Shown piece after piece: positions 49,661 to 63,340 of a stretch of DNA of 64,000 nt. The notes beneath the pieces were generated by a model that worked only from the letters and a program-made list of their open reading frames with translations, was not told where the DNA came from and searched no databases. How positions within the stretch are numbered: position 1 is the first letter of the stretch; the number at the start of each line of letters is the position of its first letter. This DNA comes from Elysia chlorotica (Eukaryota > Mollusca > Gastropoda > Plakobranchidae): assembly GCA_003991915.1 (NCBI GenBank), contig RQTK01000345.1, positions 162,726 through 226,725 on the forward strand, written 5' to 3'. The position numbers and the translations under genes are program-made.

Positions 49661-50599
49661 GGAAGAGAAAAGAGAGGAGGTAGCTAAATGGGCTCTGAAT
49701 AGAATGATGAGATAGGGTGATGGAGGTGGATAAATAGAAGAGGTAAGAGAGGTGGAAAAAAACAGGCATGGTGCAAGAGAAAAAGATATAAAGCAGTAAG
49801 AGAAAGAAAAAAGACTTGTGGATGAAAAAAAAAGAACTTTCACAATTAAAGAAGAAAGGCGTGCATGCTAAGAGAGGAGAGATTAGGGAATAGAAAAGAG
49901 AAATGCGAATAAATAACAAGAGGCCTTGTGGGAACCCAGCGTATGAGACAAGGGAAAGCATCACAGACCGCAGTAATGCATAGCTGGAGACAAGCGAGGG
50001 GCTCCCACGGTACAAAGGGACACCAGCATTTTTTGTCGAGGATGAGTTAGCAGGGTGGGGTCATAGTTTCCTCTGATCAATCTCCGCTCTGAGATGCGCA
50101 TAGAACTAAGAACCTTATGAGATCACAAAACCTCGGCGAACGGAAAAATCAAAGGTATTGCATTATCGAGCAGTCGAAAAGTAGTGCGACTGTACCAAGA
50201 GGACACAGAGAAAAAAAAAGGGGGGGGGGGGTCTTTCTTTCTTAGTCATCATTTAAAGTAGCTGGAAAATTTAGGCTATGACAACTAGAAATTTCGAGAA
50301 CAGTGGCTCCAGATAACCCAGTAGGAGCTCCGCGGTTGGAATCTTGACTGGTGCACCCAACAGCATCCTTCATGGAACCTAGAAAATTCAAAACGCATCA
50401 AAGATGGCGTTTTCATCAACAAGATAGCTCAGTCAAACAAGAGTTTGAGGATTCGGGGTTGATTCTGAGGAGGTTTATGTAGATGTCAGATATCTTATCC
50501 TTGGCGAGTGGACATCGACAGTGTCTAGGAAAATATAGGACCATGTCTATAGATTGAAGAAATGTTAAATTTGACGTATGCGAACTATTATTAAAAATG

Positions 50600-51650
50600 T
50601 CCAGATTTTTATAATTCTTCATGGGACTAAAGGGGTGGGGGGCCTCTGTCTCAACACTGATGGGATGAATGAATGTAAATGTAAGTTTACTTTTGACTGG
50701 GATAAAGTGAATTTTAAATGTTTCCCTTCATTTTGTTTGATAGTACCAACGGGTAATTACATTTTGGCGAGCCCCTTTAGGGCTTTGATATACACTACTT
50801 AATTCGTATTTTTTCCTGTTAATCTCTGCAGTTTTTCCAGTTCCGATGAGTTTATGTAGCCTGTTTTGGTAAAGGCATTTTGATTGAAAAATTCGACGCT
50901 CGTCTTTGTATTCTTTATTTTTCCTTGATTTCATCGGGTCTCAAACCGCACTCCTGTATTCCAAATCTTGCCTAAGAAGTGTTTTATGGCATTTTATTTA
51001 AATTGCTATGTCGGCTTTCTCTTTAGGAAAGCCATTCTTGGTTGTTGTTTTGTGACCCTATGTTTGTCACATGGTCTTCTAAGTGAGTTAATTGCTGATG
51101 GTCACTGCAATATCTTTTGGTTTTCTTTTCCTATTTTTGAAGATTTGATTTCATTGGGTGGAAGTCCATTATGTTTTCTTGTTTCCATTTTTTGAAGCTC
51201 ACCCATACCTTTCTGAAGGGCCTCTGTGCCCTACTCACTTTGCATTGTTCTGCAAAAGAGGCTACCATCTGCGAATTGCCGGGGAAGTTTTGTTCCTGAT
51301 ATTTCCGTCATGTTATTTAAGTAGACCAGAAACAAAAGCATGCTGAGCAGAGTGCCTTGAGGAATTCCAGACAACACTGGGGCCGGGTTTGATTTCTCTC
51401 CATCAAACAAGACTGCTTGTTTTCTACCTGTCAGACAGCTACTGGTCAGGGTCTCAATCTGTCCAGCATTCCCTAATACTATTACTTTTGAGCATTTTCA
51501 ACACTTTTATGAAAGGAAATAGGTTGACATCTGTTTGAAGGTTCTAACTAAGGTTTACGGCTCCCTTGTCATATTTAGAGCAGAACCTGTGTTTCATAGG
51601 ACGCTTTTCTCCGAAACCCGTGTTGCGAATATGTAAGTATGTTGGCTCAA
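50600..51650 (-). mobile_element. Decayed LINE reverse transcriptase (CR1/Jockey-like)
   Basis: On the minus strand the frame at 51476-51231 reads 82 codons containing SCLTGRKQAVLFDGEKS, PVLSGIPQGTLLSMLLFLVY and RQFADGSLF. These match the reverse-transcriptase finger/palm motifs SGVPQGxVLGPLLFLxYIND and FADD, with the second catalytic Asp changed to Gly. A TAG interrupts the frame. After one frameshift come WKQENIMDFHPMKSN, then RMAFLKRK and DLEYRSAV-stop-DP, where the usual W of VWDP is a stop. The order is that of CR1/Jockey/Rex-type elements. Both ends are unclear. Confidence 0.85.
51231..51476 (-). pseudogene. Reverse transcriptase core fragment (inactive)
   Basis: 82 codons without a stop cover the conserved SGIPQG and FADG region. 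The change of the catalytic Asp pair, an in-frame TAG and later frameshifts show it is dead. Upstream, decayed sequence (FIKVLKMLK near 51500) may correspond to the DFSKAFD motif. Confidence 0.85.
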
Positions 51651-52179
51651 GGTGCGCTAAACTCTGTTATCAATAAAATTGCTTAACGCGGTAAGGGCAT
51701 AAGCCAGTCTAAGTTTTTAGTAATGGTAGATGGACGACGTAGGACTTCCGAGTATGAAGTTCCGTTCACAGAGTAGGCAGGGTGTTTTCAAAAAGGACTT
51801 CCAAATATCCTGTGGCCATTATTGTAGATAACCATTATGAACCAGGTGAGAAGAGAATTACAATGCAAGCCATAACTCGCGCCCATGGTAGAACCCTCTT
51901 GAAGAAACTTTTTCATAACAATGTAATAAAAAAAAGTTTTGAAAATGATAACTCAGTTGTAAAATTAGTTGTTTAACGTCTTCACGTTCAGATTTGCTTG
52001 TAGTTGAGAAAAGAACAATACTGAACAAACACAGCATTACGTAGGAGATCTTTTTTTATCAAATGAGTTTTATTGTTGGTTCTAGGGAAAATATCATCAG
52101 GTGGTATTGATTGGTTCGTGTCCTTAAATTTGACCCTCTGAACAGGGATGCTGAAGTTTATTGAGTAATACACCGAGTT

Positions 52180-52720
52180 TTGTGGAAGCCACAGGAATGG
52201 GTAAACGTGCAGCCTTGTTGAGAGGGTAAATTGAGCTCACCTCTGGCCTGAAACCCTTTTGCCTTGATCAACAAACAAGTCTCTGGTTGAGAGAGTCAGA
52301 GCATCCTGGCTAGCATTGGCCCGGAGATCCGCTTCAGAGATCTCACCAGCACAAGACAATGCCGGGTGTGCAGCGAACCGTGTTGCACAATAGAGCAGAA
52401 TGCCTCATATCAGGGTTTTCCTGGGCTGGCCTCGATGCTGAATTACTGGATGGCTCACTGCCTGATTGAACGGCGTGCCTCCAGGCATGCAGCACCGAGA
52501 GCCAGGTCTGCGTGAATCCGCAGTGTAAGGACGCAAGGCCGCGGCTGCTGGAGGTGCTTGCAGGCTTCTCGGATGGGGCGTCCGTCTCTAAAGGGCCGAC
52601 TGGCCAAGCCCAGTGAATGGTCTGTTGCGTGAGCTTCACCCCCGGTCTGTTTGTCTCGGTGTTTGCACCCAGCGCGGGCTGCGACAAGCGGCTATCGACC
52701 GGGAGCTCCCCTACCTTAAT
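52180..52720. other. GC-rich block, unrecognised
   Basis: It has several CpG and a 128-codon minus-strand frame (52343-52729) without any recognisable domain. It may be a CpG-rich regulatory region, an exon or an old repeat. Confidence 0.25.
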
Positions 52721-52816
52721 TTTCCTCACTCGAGTCAGGGAACCGACAAGAGATTCAGTTCAATAATTCACAAGCCCCAGACCGGTTTCATGCTGAACGA
52801 TGTGGGAAAAGAATGA

Positions 52817-54205
52817 GAAATAGCCGAGAGAAGGAGAGGAGAGACGGGTGCTGGAGAAGATGTGTGGAATTTAGACACGTTTCGATTCGACCAGCGTCGC
52901 ACAGCGAAGGGTGCGTTCTTTATATTGCTCATGAATTGCCGAATGTTGGAATTTGGAATTCTGCAATTTTTGTGAGCGGGCAGAATTTAAATTACTGGTT
53001 CTTAAAAAGAATATGCAGATAAAAGCGCACTAAATTTGGAAGTAGAAGATTAATATAGATATAGATAGGGAGGTATATAGAAAGATAGATAATAACAAAG
53101 GACAAGTCTGTTGTTTGTCACTCTTTTCTTTAATGACAAATAAAGCTTAAAGCAAATTTTTATACCTTAAATGAACATCGTATGTCCTTTAAATTTTAAA
53201 ATGCTTCAATTTTAATTCTTAAAACTGATACTAACTTTAAAACTTAATGACGTTGTCAATGTTTGCAGTCTTTATCTCAATTTCTTATATGAACAATCAG
53301 AAAAGTGTTTACTCATTTAGTTATTTTTCTGAAACCATTTAAATATAAGAACAGCGATAAACCATGATACCTGAAATGCACCGTGTTGCTCGAACTATTC
53401 TCGCAATAAATCAAAATTTCAAAACTGCCTTTTATGCGGTAGGCGTTTTTTAAAACTTTTCTTCAAACTTCCAAAGAAAGTTAGAAAGTACAGCAATCTT
53501 TAAAAATAAACTTTCGATTTCTCATTTACACGGAGTGGCTATGTTTCAAGAGATGAATCAAATTAATTACGTACTACATCTATATAAAGTTCATAACTCA
53601 TTTTATGGAAGATTGGAATAAATAATCAATCAGAAGCCAGAATGTTTTGATAACCTTTTACATACACACACACGCACACCAGAACAGGAGCAGGTAATGA
53701 TGGGCAGGTTAGCAACAAGACATACAAAGATAATAGAACAATTTTGATATGAAAAAGCCAGTGATCTTTGGTTTGTTTACTTTCATAATAAAACACGAAA
53801 ATACAAAGTCCTTTCATTGCAGAATTTCTTGATCCAAGGTAGCTAGCCTTATAGTTATTTTGTATTCCTATTGTCTACGTGCGTTTCCTCATCAGCGCGG
53901 ATGTCTCTTTATAAAAAAATATATTGTTTTCAAGTTTGGGCCAACAAAAAAGAAGAAATATCTGAGTATCATCTTTTGGACATCACTGAATTGTTCTAAT
54001 CCTGCAAAGGCTGCAAGTTGCCACATGGTCTTGAATTATTTAGTAGATCTATTTCATGTCCTACAGTTTGCAGCTTTTCAAAATTGGCAACCGGCTCTTT
54101 GCATCCTCGCATAACCTTTCCTATTGATATTTTGAGGGATGGTGGGAAGTATGTACAAAATACAAAAAGCATAATTATGAAGCCGAGGAATAATATTTCG
54201 CTGTA
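52817..54205. other. Non-coding, AT-rich
   Basis: A short GATA/GATATA patch lies at 53053-53090. Nothing else is recognised. Confidence 0.45.
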
Positions 54206-54347
<142 letters not shown>

Positions 54348-55658
54348 GATAATCTGTTGGAGCATAAAGAATCAATCTCCTTTAAGTAAACTGAGTTATG
54401 CTGCTCATTTAAAAAAGCATCCTTTTATCTCTGCCACTTTGCTACACTTATATGCAGGGACCAATGGTTCCCTGAAACCTTTATATTAACCATAATTTTT
54501 AATGAGTCAAAGTGGGTGAAAAATACTCGCAAATGATTAGTTTATGTTTGTCCAATTATGGGGTACACTTTTGAGAGGACGAAATATTGTCTGTGTTGAA
54601 CAAAAGGTCCAATTATAGCGCCATTGGCAAACTACTTCCCAGTGGTCGGGATCGATAGTGTACCATAACTGAGGCTTTTCGCACCGCTCTATCGATTACC
54701 AAAAACAATCGATGCTGATTTAAAAAGCTGGAGACATTTACATTACACCGTCTCGTGGAAAAAATTTCCTTTGAAAACTTAGGGGACGCTTAAGCGAATG
54801 TGGGCTTGTACTTTAATGCGTTTTGGGGCTGGAAAGAGGCGCATGCATTATGAAAACATTATTTTCTAGACTGCAGCGAGTTTTTGGTGAAGGAGGAAAG
54901 AGGAGAATGACATTTTCTTTTTGGTTTTTGCATAGGGAAATTAGTGCAATGAGAAGGTAGATAAAGGCCTCCAACTCGTCCAAATGTACTTTAGAATCTA
55001 AAGAATGACTGTGGTTGTCGTGGTCTTAAACGTTATAAGCAAGCGGTCGGACGCAACCTCGATGTCTCTAAACTCCTTACAAAGATCTTACTGGTCTCAA
55101 GTGGATAGGTTTAGAGTGACCTGGTAACAACACAAGCAGAAGCTCGCTTCCTCTTTATTATCGCATCAATATTTAAATGTTTGTTTGTTTTACCGCAATC
55201 AAAAGACTTTAAGAGGCCTTTTGACGGTCTTGAAGATCGGAATGTTGATTTTATGCGATTGTCACCCTCACCCTACATGCCACTTTTCACACCCCTCCTT
55301 CCTATTCTCTAACCATTTGCCTCTCAGAAACACAAGCATTTTAAATAAATAGAATTAATCAAAATAAAAAAAAGAAAACCTCATTGCAAGATTTGAGGGT
55401 TGAGAGCTTCATCTTATTACATTTCCTAGAATATTAATTTTCTTTAATTGCTCCTATATCACATAAGTTCTTCGAGGTGTAAAGAAAAATAGACTATATT
55501 GATATTATAATCTCATTGGATAGTTTTTGGTCTGTATTACGTTTCAATTTTTTTAAAACAAATATTATGGTTAAGTTTACTACTCTAGTTGTCTGTTTTA
55601 CTTCTGTACACACCAAGAACAGTTAACATTCTACTACATTTCGGCCAGTGTTCTGCGC
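54348..55658. other. Non-coding, AT-rich
   Basis: Nothing recognised. Confidence 0.45.
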
Positions 55659-55912
55659 GGTTGGTTGGTTGGTTGGGTTGGTTTAACGTCCAACAGCAGC
55701 ACCATATAGGCTATATTGTGGACGGGCTCCAAGACGGACGTCTGACAATTTTATGTGCTGCCACACACGAGACAGGGCGGGGATACCATGACTCCTGTCT
55801 CAGCCGGTCACATTATACTGACACCGACCCAACCAGTAGGGAACGCAACAGCCAGGATTCGAACTCGGGACCTTTTGCGTCGGAAGCCGATGTTCTACCC
55901 CTGGACCACCCG
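55659..55912 (-). mobile_element. Full-length tRNA-derived SINE (molluscan type)
   Basis: Read on the minus strand, it starts with a tRNA-like head: an A-box-like TGGTCCAGGGGTAGAAC near 55908 and a B box AGTTCGAATCC near 55860. The body follows (TCAGTATAATGTGACCGGCT, GAGACAGGAGTCATGG, GTGTGGCAGCACATAAAATT, CGTCTTGGAGCCCGTCCAC). It ends with GCTGTTGGACGTTAAACCAA and a CAAC/CAACC tail at 55659-55680. Length is about 250 bp. Partial relatives lie at 34785, 37042, 41960 and 63113. The head has no complete tRNA cloverleaf, so it is not a working tRNA gene. Confidence 0.85.
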
Positions 55913-55999
55913 CCCCCCCCCCCCCCACCCCAGTACATGTCCCATGAACTTTGGCTCCGAAATTCTCCCCCGGGCCCCCCCCCCCCCCCCCCCCCTGAA
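55903..55999. repeat. C-rich homopolymer patch
   Basis: Runs of up to about 20 C at 55912-55932 and 55974-55995 on either side of a short unique segment. It makes proline-rich frames that are not genes. Confidence 0.9.
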
Positions 56000-56719
56000 C
56001 GCATTTTAAGTAAGGTGGGGATTGTTGTTTTGTTTGTTTTGTTTTTATAAATAATCAAATTCTGTTTCACCTAAATCCCAATTAGGTATCAGAACTGTAA
56101 ATTATAGTACGCATTTGAACCCCTTGGCGCAAGAATATGTAAAGCATTAAGTTTGCATTTTAAGCGCCATAGAAGTCTGCTTATTTACGGTAACCCAGAT
56201 TCACTCTAGTTTGCAAATGGTTAAGACATGTTCACAGATTAAACAATGATAAGTGATGAGATATGATCCCTTGTGCTTTTAATTACGATGCTCAATGTCT
56301 AACTCCACGTGTCTATCAAGAAAATGTTAAGTGAGAAAGTATTCTCAATGTGGGAAAAATAACCTCTCTCGCGCGCTCTCTTTCTCTCTCCCTCTCTCTC
56401 TCCCCTTCTTTTTCTCTTAATCTACACAGCTGCTATCTATCTGTGTGCACAGTACTATTTGCCTGTCATATAATGAATATATCTATCTAATCTGATTTCT
56501 TTTTTCCATAATAATTTCACTTCTCTTCTCAATAATCTGTCCTCTCTCTTAAAACACTCAATCCTTCACATTACGGCCCTTTTATCTTCTCCATTGCCAT
56601 TATCGCCCTCCATCCACATGTATGTCTATTCAACCATTTGTCTGAACATCTATATATCCATATAGATTTAACATTTTTACCTATATACCTGTCTATCTAT
56701 CTGGACAGTTTATTTATGT

Positions 56720-56720
<1 letters not shown>
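56000..56720. other. Non-coding, pyrimidine-rich towards the end
   Basis: A CT-rich patch with CGCGCG lies at 56365-56402. Otherwise nothing is recognised. Confidence 0.45.

Positions 56721-56799
<79 letters not shown>
56721..56799. repeat. CT microsatellite
   Basis: About 38 perfect CT units. Confidence 0.97.
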
Positions 56800-56802
<3 letters not shown>

Positions 56803-57121
56803 ACCACCAAGCCCCTAAATGTTTTCAGGACAAGCTTAACCATCCATCCAGTGAGTATCGATTGCAGTTTTCTTGGGGCCTGCCTGGACTCTAGATAAAT
56901 AAAACATGCCGCGCGGGCTTTCCTCGGCTTTCTAATTTTAATCTCCCGGAGTAGCCATCAGCGCCATCAGGAACCATTCCCTACCTTTCTTCCTGATATT
57001 TATGTCCTCATGTGGCCTGCCCTTAGCCATGCAATGTCGGCCTCACTGTAGCCAGGCTTCCCACCCTAAAATGTTTTACCAATTTTATATTAGCCCAAAC
57101 ATGTCTTTCAAACTCTCTGAC

Positions 57122-57240
57122 TTTCTACCCCAGTCTCTCTATCCCTCTTATCTCTCTCGCTCTCTCCCCCCCCCTCTCTCTCTCTCCTTGTCTCTTGCTC
57201 TCCTTCTCTCTCTCGCTCTTCTTCTCTCTTACTCTCGCAA
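57122..57240. repeat. CT-rich tract
   Basis: Degenerate CTCT/CTTG units with a C run. Confidence 0.9.
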
Positions 57241-57619
57241 ACATTCTTTGTCTCTCTTATTATATATATAATTGTTCAACTCTCGATCCCAATTGTGTAC
57301 CTCTATTTCTACATATGTATCAATCCATAATAATTTTTTTGTATCCCTTTTAATCTTAATATAATCTATATAGCGTATCCTTTTGTTTAATCTATTTCCC
57401 TCTGTCTTTATTTTTACTCTTTCATTTAGCACCCTTTTGTTTTCTCTGTTGTGATTCTCGTTTTCAATGCCCACTTCTTCAATATCAACCTCATTTTCGT
57501 GCATGTCTCTAATCGATATTTTTTTTAAATTTTACTATTTTGCTTTTTTTTTTTTTTGTTTCCCACATTTGTGTTGTTTTTTCATCTCATCGATCCATCT
57601 TTTTTCTGGTATCACTCTC

Positions 57620-57649
57620 TCGCTCTTTTTCCCTCTCTCCCCCTTTCTT

Positions 57650-57702
<53 letters not shown>
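57620..57702. repeat. CT microsatellite
   Basis: CCCTCTCT start and about 22 perfect CT units. Confidence 0.95.
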
Positions 57703-57704
<2 letters not shown>

Positions 57705-60700
57705 CTCTCATCCCCTATCTTCGTCTCTCCTCCTACTCTTATATACTGATATTTAATATCAATTTATATTCATCGTAACAATGCACGCCTCCATTCGTCC
57801 CTTGTTATCGTTTGTTTTCACATATTAAATTTGGTGGCGTGTTACCATAACCTTTTCAAATATCAACTGTTTGGTGAGATAAAACTCCAAGTTATCTATT
57901 AATTGATGTATATTTTCTATTTGATTCGCAGTTTAAAATAAGAAAGACCATCGTTATGGAAACGTAAACTTATAAAGGAACTTAAGTATTGAATATATCT
58001 TTAATTTTTAGTAAGACACAGCTTTTTGTGAAAATTTCATTTAAGATTAGTATTTCGAATCTTCTCTAAAAAGATTTCATCACCAGACACTAAAAAGCTT
58101 CAATCGTCAAGTAGTAGCAGTTCTTTAATGTTGTATTTGATTTAATTTTGAAGTTGTCTAAATTTTCTCTAATAAAGCAGAAAGCTGATGAGCTCAAGCT
58201 TTGGAATAGCGCAGGACTAAAGGTAGCTTCATGTTTTCATTCGTACAATACTCTCTATCACAATAGAAAGCTGCGATTGGTAGATTGAGAGCAAGTGAAA
58301 TATACCCGTTACATGCGGCAAACTGGTTCATTTGCAAACAAAATTAATTACAATATCGGGAAAAACTGTTAAGTATCAAAATAAAATAATATACGAACAA
58401 AGGTGATATTTACACTAATACAATCTAATTTGCACTTATGAACGGGACATATTAGATCCCAACCCCACCCTTCGATAAGGTATTAATTAAATGCGAACAA
58501 TAAGATAAAAGTAGAGCTCTGTATTGATATTTATGGGACGAACGGCTCATGAGGACCAAACAGTAATGTTAACACTTGTGCATAAAGTTTCCCGTGAGTA
58601 TATCATGGGTGATTGGAAACTCCACGCTCATTGTCATTAACAATACTCGGTTAACAATACGGCTCTGGAGCATGAACCACCAAATGCATTGTTCGATGCT
58701 CTGCTTGCTGCAAACGAATTGATTCAATCTCAGCAGTGATTAATTCATTTTTTTTTTATCTCAGCTCAGACATCCATGCACGCACATAGGCACCAAAACT
58801 CTACAGGGCAACGCTCTTTCCTTTCACTGGATTAGTAATCTATAAATTCCGTGGACATTTCTAAAAGCGCCACCTTTAATATAATATGTGTTTGCCAAAG
58901 TACGACCCCTTGTGACACCCTCTATCAGCTCTTATCTACGTGGCAAATTCATTCCATCGGCACAAGTATCAGCATTTTGACAAAAGAAGTAATACAATAG
59001 GACTAGAAACGTCAGACAAATATAGGTATACCATCACCATTACAACCAAAACCATAACAACATCCATCGACGTTATCATTTCATGTCAAAGATGAAAATC
59101 TGAACTACCTTGAAATGTGTCTCCCAAGGACCATAATCCTAACTGTTGAAACCGCTAAAACATCACTACAACTGATGATGCCGTTTTGATTATGCAACTA
59201 TCTCTTTGACCATACATTACCAACACCATCATTACCAACACCATCAGCCCCAACAACACTGCCACAAAATAATGGCAATTTTTCCCAATCTAAAAGTGAA
59301 AATGCTTATGGTCCAAAAATTGGCATGGGTCCCAATATGAGGTCCCAGTCCGATTGTGAAAAGTCTGATTCAACCTTTTTGGCTCACCCGGTTCCTGGCA
59401 CGCCATCCTGATCAGGGGCACAATGCTTCTATAATGCGTTTTTTCCACCAGGGATTAGCTGCCTTTGTGTATTTTCGCATCGAGGCATTCTATGGACCCA
59501 AGTACACCCGTTCGGTTTTGTTTTTCTATGGTGATAGTTCGTGAGCATGTATGACTGTAAACCTAATGACTAATCTCCTGCATACTAATCAAACGGTCGC
59601 AATGCCTGACTTCGCTTTTCAGGTTTCTTTCCACAGGATTTTGACCAACCACTTCCGATTATCACGCTCTGTAAACACAAGAGGGCGGGGCAATGAAGAA
59701 CGTGGTATACAGGGAGAGGGTTGCGATTGATTTTTTTTCTGGAGGCGTAGGGCAGGGAGGATACGTAATTTATAACAACACAAACGCCGCTAGGCCGTTA
59801 GCCCATTACCTTTTTTCCTTATCACTAACCTTCCTATCTCAGGTTTCATGATCAACTTAGATATTCGCCACATTAAATACCGTCGATGTTTGCGACATTT
59901 TGTCATCTGTCTGTTTGGAACCAGTGCCTAAAGATCTATCAATGATTGGCACATCGTTAGGAATGTTTAAACCGCTACAATATTGTAGTGGTTGATCTTT
60001 CCCAGCCGACAAATGTCTCTCTAAAGCAGTTTAGCTCATTCCTTTGGTGGAAAAACCAGTAGGATATGATTGCAACACTGAGGGGTTTTTTTTCTTTACA
60101 GTATAATGTTGTGCACATTACGGTTGTGATAAAACACGTGATACATACTTGAGCAATTTAAATTATGACAATGTGGAAAGAGAGTCACATGCTTGTATTG
60201 CCATTACTTGTTTTTTGGCATCATCGTAATTATATATTAACAGCAGCAATAGAGAATCTACAATACACTTTATCTATTTGTTATCGTTATGGTTTAGAGA
60301 TTGAAACCATTTCCGTCAGCAGCCTCACAGTGCCGATGCCATTGTTTGTCAATGTTGTATAACCGTACACTTAACTTTTACTGTGTACGTTAATTATACT
60401 GTTTAATATACGCGTGTGACGTCCAAGGAGTGTCTTTCTTTCCTTCTTTCCATCCCCATTATAATCAATGTGTCTACACAATTATGTTTGTAAGAGAGCC
60501 GAGGCTGACATCTCGCGACATCTACTTAGTGTTGTTTTTGTTCCAGGGTGTGACCTTTAACGTTCTACTTGAGACTGTTTATTGTTCAGTCTCTGGTGCT
60601 ACTCAACTCGATAAGCTGGCGATTGAGTAACTTGTTCCCTGATCGTCGATTATCGCCCCCTGTCTGAATGAACTCTTTCTTTTCATGTTGTATTTTTTTA

Positions 60701-61140
60701 ACCAAGAAGACAACTTGGCAACGCTAATCGTTTGTTTAGATAGATAAAACCAACATCACCCTTTTCATGTACATAGTACTGATGTGATTTGACGTCAATA
60801 GTATACAAATTAAACAGGCGTCTGCCTTTTTTATTTTGTAAAAAATTCTCTCATCTAAGTCTATAGTTTATCGGGTACTTTTAATTGACACCCTAAGATC
60901 CGAAAACATGAGTTTGACTGCGTCAGTGATTTGTCTATTTTAATATTGGATGTCTTTCTTTGAACTTAATGTTCGCCATCAATATCCCCTTTTTACTCTT
61001 CAGCATCGTATCGGGATAGCTAGTACCACTATCATCAAGGCATTTTATCACATCATAGTCACATTCATTACCATCAGAATCATCACTATCATTGTAACGC
61101 TAATTGGATTTTAAAAAATACTCTGTCAATATCAAGGAAC
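57703..61140. other. Long non-coding stretch, nothing recognised
   Basis: AT-rich single-copy DNA. Loose CATCA/ACCA-rich patches occur at 59028-59070, 59210-59260 and 61025-61100. Frames at 59356, 60165 and 60430 have no recognisable domain. Confidence 0.5.
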
Positions 61141-61143
61141 CAT

Positions 61144-61300
61144 GAGAGGCGGGTTGCTCAGACAGTAGAGCAAGACAGTTTCTAGTCAGAGCCATCTGGT
61201 TCGATTCCCCCGACCAGAATGCCTTGTTTCCTAGATGCTAGATAGGTGTCTGTATAATGTGTATGATACAGGCATAACAGACTTAGTAAACATTAAACAA
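61144..61300 (+). mobile_element. Short tRNA-derived SINE or tRNA pseudogene
   Basis: GGTTGCTCAGACAGTAGAGC forms a tRNA D-arm/A box (GCTC/GAGC pairing) and CTGGTTCGATTCCC a B box 35 bases later. The T-stem and acceptor stem do not pair well. GTATAATGTGTATGATACAG and an ATTAAACAAGG end resemble SINE bodies and tails, so a SINE is more likely than a working tRNA. Confidence 0.6.
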
Positions 61301-61534
61301 GGAGATATCTTTTCTTTTCTCCGAACATAGATGTGTGGCAAGGGTTGTTTTAAGTGGTTTTCACTTGGAATGTAAAGATGCAAGTACGAGTAAGAAAGCA
61401 ACATAGCTCTTGCATATGGTAGAAATAGTCCTAATTATTATAATAGTTATGATTTTGTGCGGAAAAGTCACTAAATAAAGGTAGATAAATCTGGACACAG
61501 ATCTAAAATCGCAAGAGAAAGGCAAAGAGTGAAA

Positions 61535-61536
<2 letters not shown>

Positions 61537-61586
<50 letters not shown>

Positions 61587-61588
61587 TA
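61537..61588. repeat. GA microsatellite
   Basis: About 22 GA units with one GAAAGA. Confidence 0.95.
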
Positions 61589-61619
61589 CAAACATGCAGA
61601 CAGATAGACAGTCATAGAC

Positions 61620-63106
61620 CAACTGTCAAAAAAAAAGAGATCAAACGGTAGATGTTACAATATTTTCAGATACCTTTTATGCTTGTGTTTTATGCTTGTG
61701 TTTTATACATGTGCTGATAGAGCCGTTTATCAGCTAGTTCCATTATTAATTTGAAATATTTTACTACAAATTAGCACTTTTGTGATTCTGTGCCAAATCG
61801 GAAACTGAGCAATTTCTAAGTGTTGCCGCTTTCTCATGTGGTTTGCTGCAGTATACAATCGAGTGGTATTTTAATCGATTGCAATAGCTCAATCCTAGCA
61901 GTATTGTTTTCCTTCTCCAAACTTTTTAATGAAAATCATTTGCACTGGAATGTAAATGAACTTTTTCGGAACTTGGCCCGAGTCAAAGGCGATAAGTGGC
62001 CTCTGTTGAATCAACGAGAAAAGAACTAACTCGGGATCAGCAGCACGTCTCCCTATGTGATGGGGCAAATCGGCCCAGGCTTTGCCCGCATTAGGCGAAA
62101 CATCCGGAGTTGAGCAAGTAGCGTTACAGTGTCCGCGTGGCGACTAAAGTGGCAAAAGCAGCGATAGATTGAGATGTAGCAGAGAGTAGTCAGGTCAAGC
62201 TCACCCGCTTTACTGTTTACCATCAGTCATGTGGATAACGATAGTGCTTTTTTTTTGTTGTGTGAAAATTTAAAAGATAACTTAATTGTTTGTTTCATAT
62301 TTTACCGGTGTCATGCCAAGGCTAAGGATGGCGCTGTTACCCAACGATTCGCAACTGGGAGCATTCTGTTTAAAATGTCGCTTCATATAATTATTGTCTT
62401 TGGAGGCACGCAGAGCGAGTGCCATTGTAAATATTTGTCAGTTCTTAATGTGGCTTTTCTTAGCTAAACAACATTGGCTGATTGCACAGCTCTTCATTAA
62501 ATTGTTTCTTTAAGAAATTAGCTATGTCACATCCATCCCTTCTTTTTGTACTTTTGTTTAAAAGCCCATACATTATTTGTGGCCTGTGGTAGCAAGGACA
62601 ATTTACAGACATGCTCTATACGACCTTGCTACTTGTCCTCTTACTCATCGAGTCAAAGAAACAAAATCAAAATGAGAGGGAAAAGGCAGCGCCATGAGGG
62701 TTTTAAACGTCAAGGTTACATTATGAAAACATCAGCGGTTATAACACAATATTTAATATGATTGAAGACGACCTTAGCTGGATCTGAATGGGTTTTTTTA
62801 TTTGTTTTATTCCTCTCCAAATCTAGAAAAGCTGAGCCAACACACGAAGAATGAGTCGATTGTGTGACCGGTCGGTCAGACGGATGACTGCTGTGACATT
62901 AAGCCTATTATCTGGTCCATACCCTTCATACCCGGCATAGGGAAGGGGACCAGAGGGGCTGCACACATTCGGTCTACTGGGGAAGCTCTTTCTGTCAGGC
63001 TTATATAGATCTAGTAAGCCCCGGCTCATGGTAGCGGTCCAATGATACAACGTGCCGAGCCATTCGTCCAATAGTTGCATCGAAATAGTGATCACACAGT
63101 TGCTTG
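61620..63106. other. Non-coding, GC-richer near 62.9 kb
   Basis: It has a 14-bp duplication at about 61680 (ATGCTTGTGTTTT). A minus-strand 90-codon frame at 62823-63095 lies in GC-richer DNA but shows no domain I recognise. Confidence 0.4.
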
Positions 63107-63340
63107 GATGGTTGGTTGGTTGGTTGGTTGGTTAGTTGTTGATTAGCTGGCTGGTTAGTTGGTTAATTGGTTGGTTGGCTGATTGGTTGGTTGATTGATT
63201 TTTAACGGCTAGTATCAGTAACTTGATTGCTATGAAGCGGGCGGATCCTAAGTAGAGCGTCCGATAACAATTTGTGCTACCACATAGAGTCAGAGTAAGG
63301 ATACTTCAGTCTCAACCAGTCATATTAGTGATAGAGGTAA
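63107..63340 (-). mobile_element. SINE copy, 3' part with long GGTT-type tail
   Basis: On the minus strand it reads CTAATATGACTGGTTGAGAC, AGTATCCTTACTCT, GTGGTAGCACAAATTGTTAT, CTTAGGATCCGCCCG and TAGCCGTTAAAAATCAATCA, followed by about 90 bases of AACC/AATC units. Blocks and order match the SINE at 55659-55912. The head is absent. Confidence 0.75.

Noticed and set aside
55813-56070. Gly/Pro-rich open frames
   Set aside because: They are produced by C/G homopolymers next to the SINE.
61144-61215. Functional tRNA gene
   Set aside because: D-arm and B box are present, but the T-stem and acceptor stem do not pair; SINE head or pseudogene is more likely.
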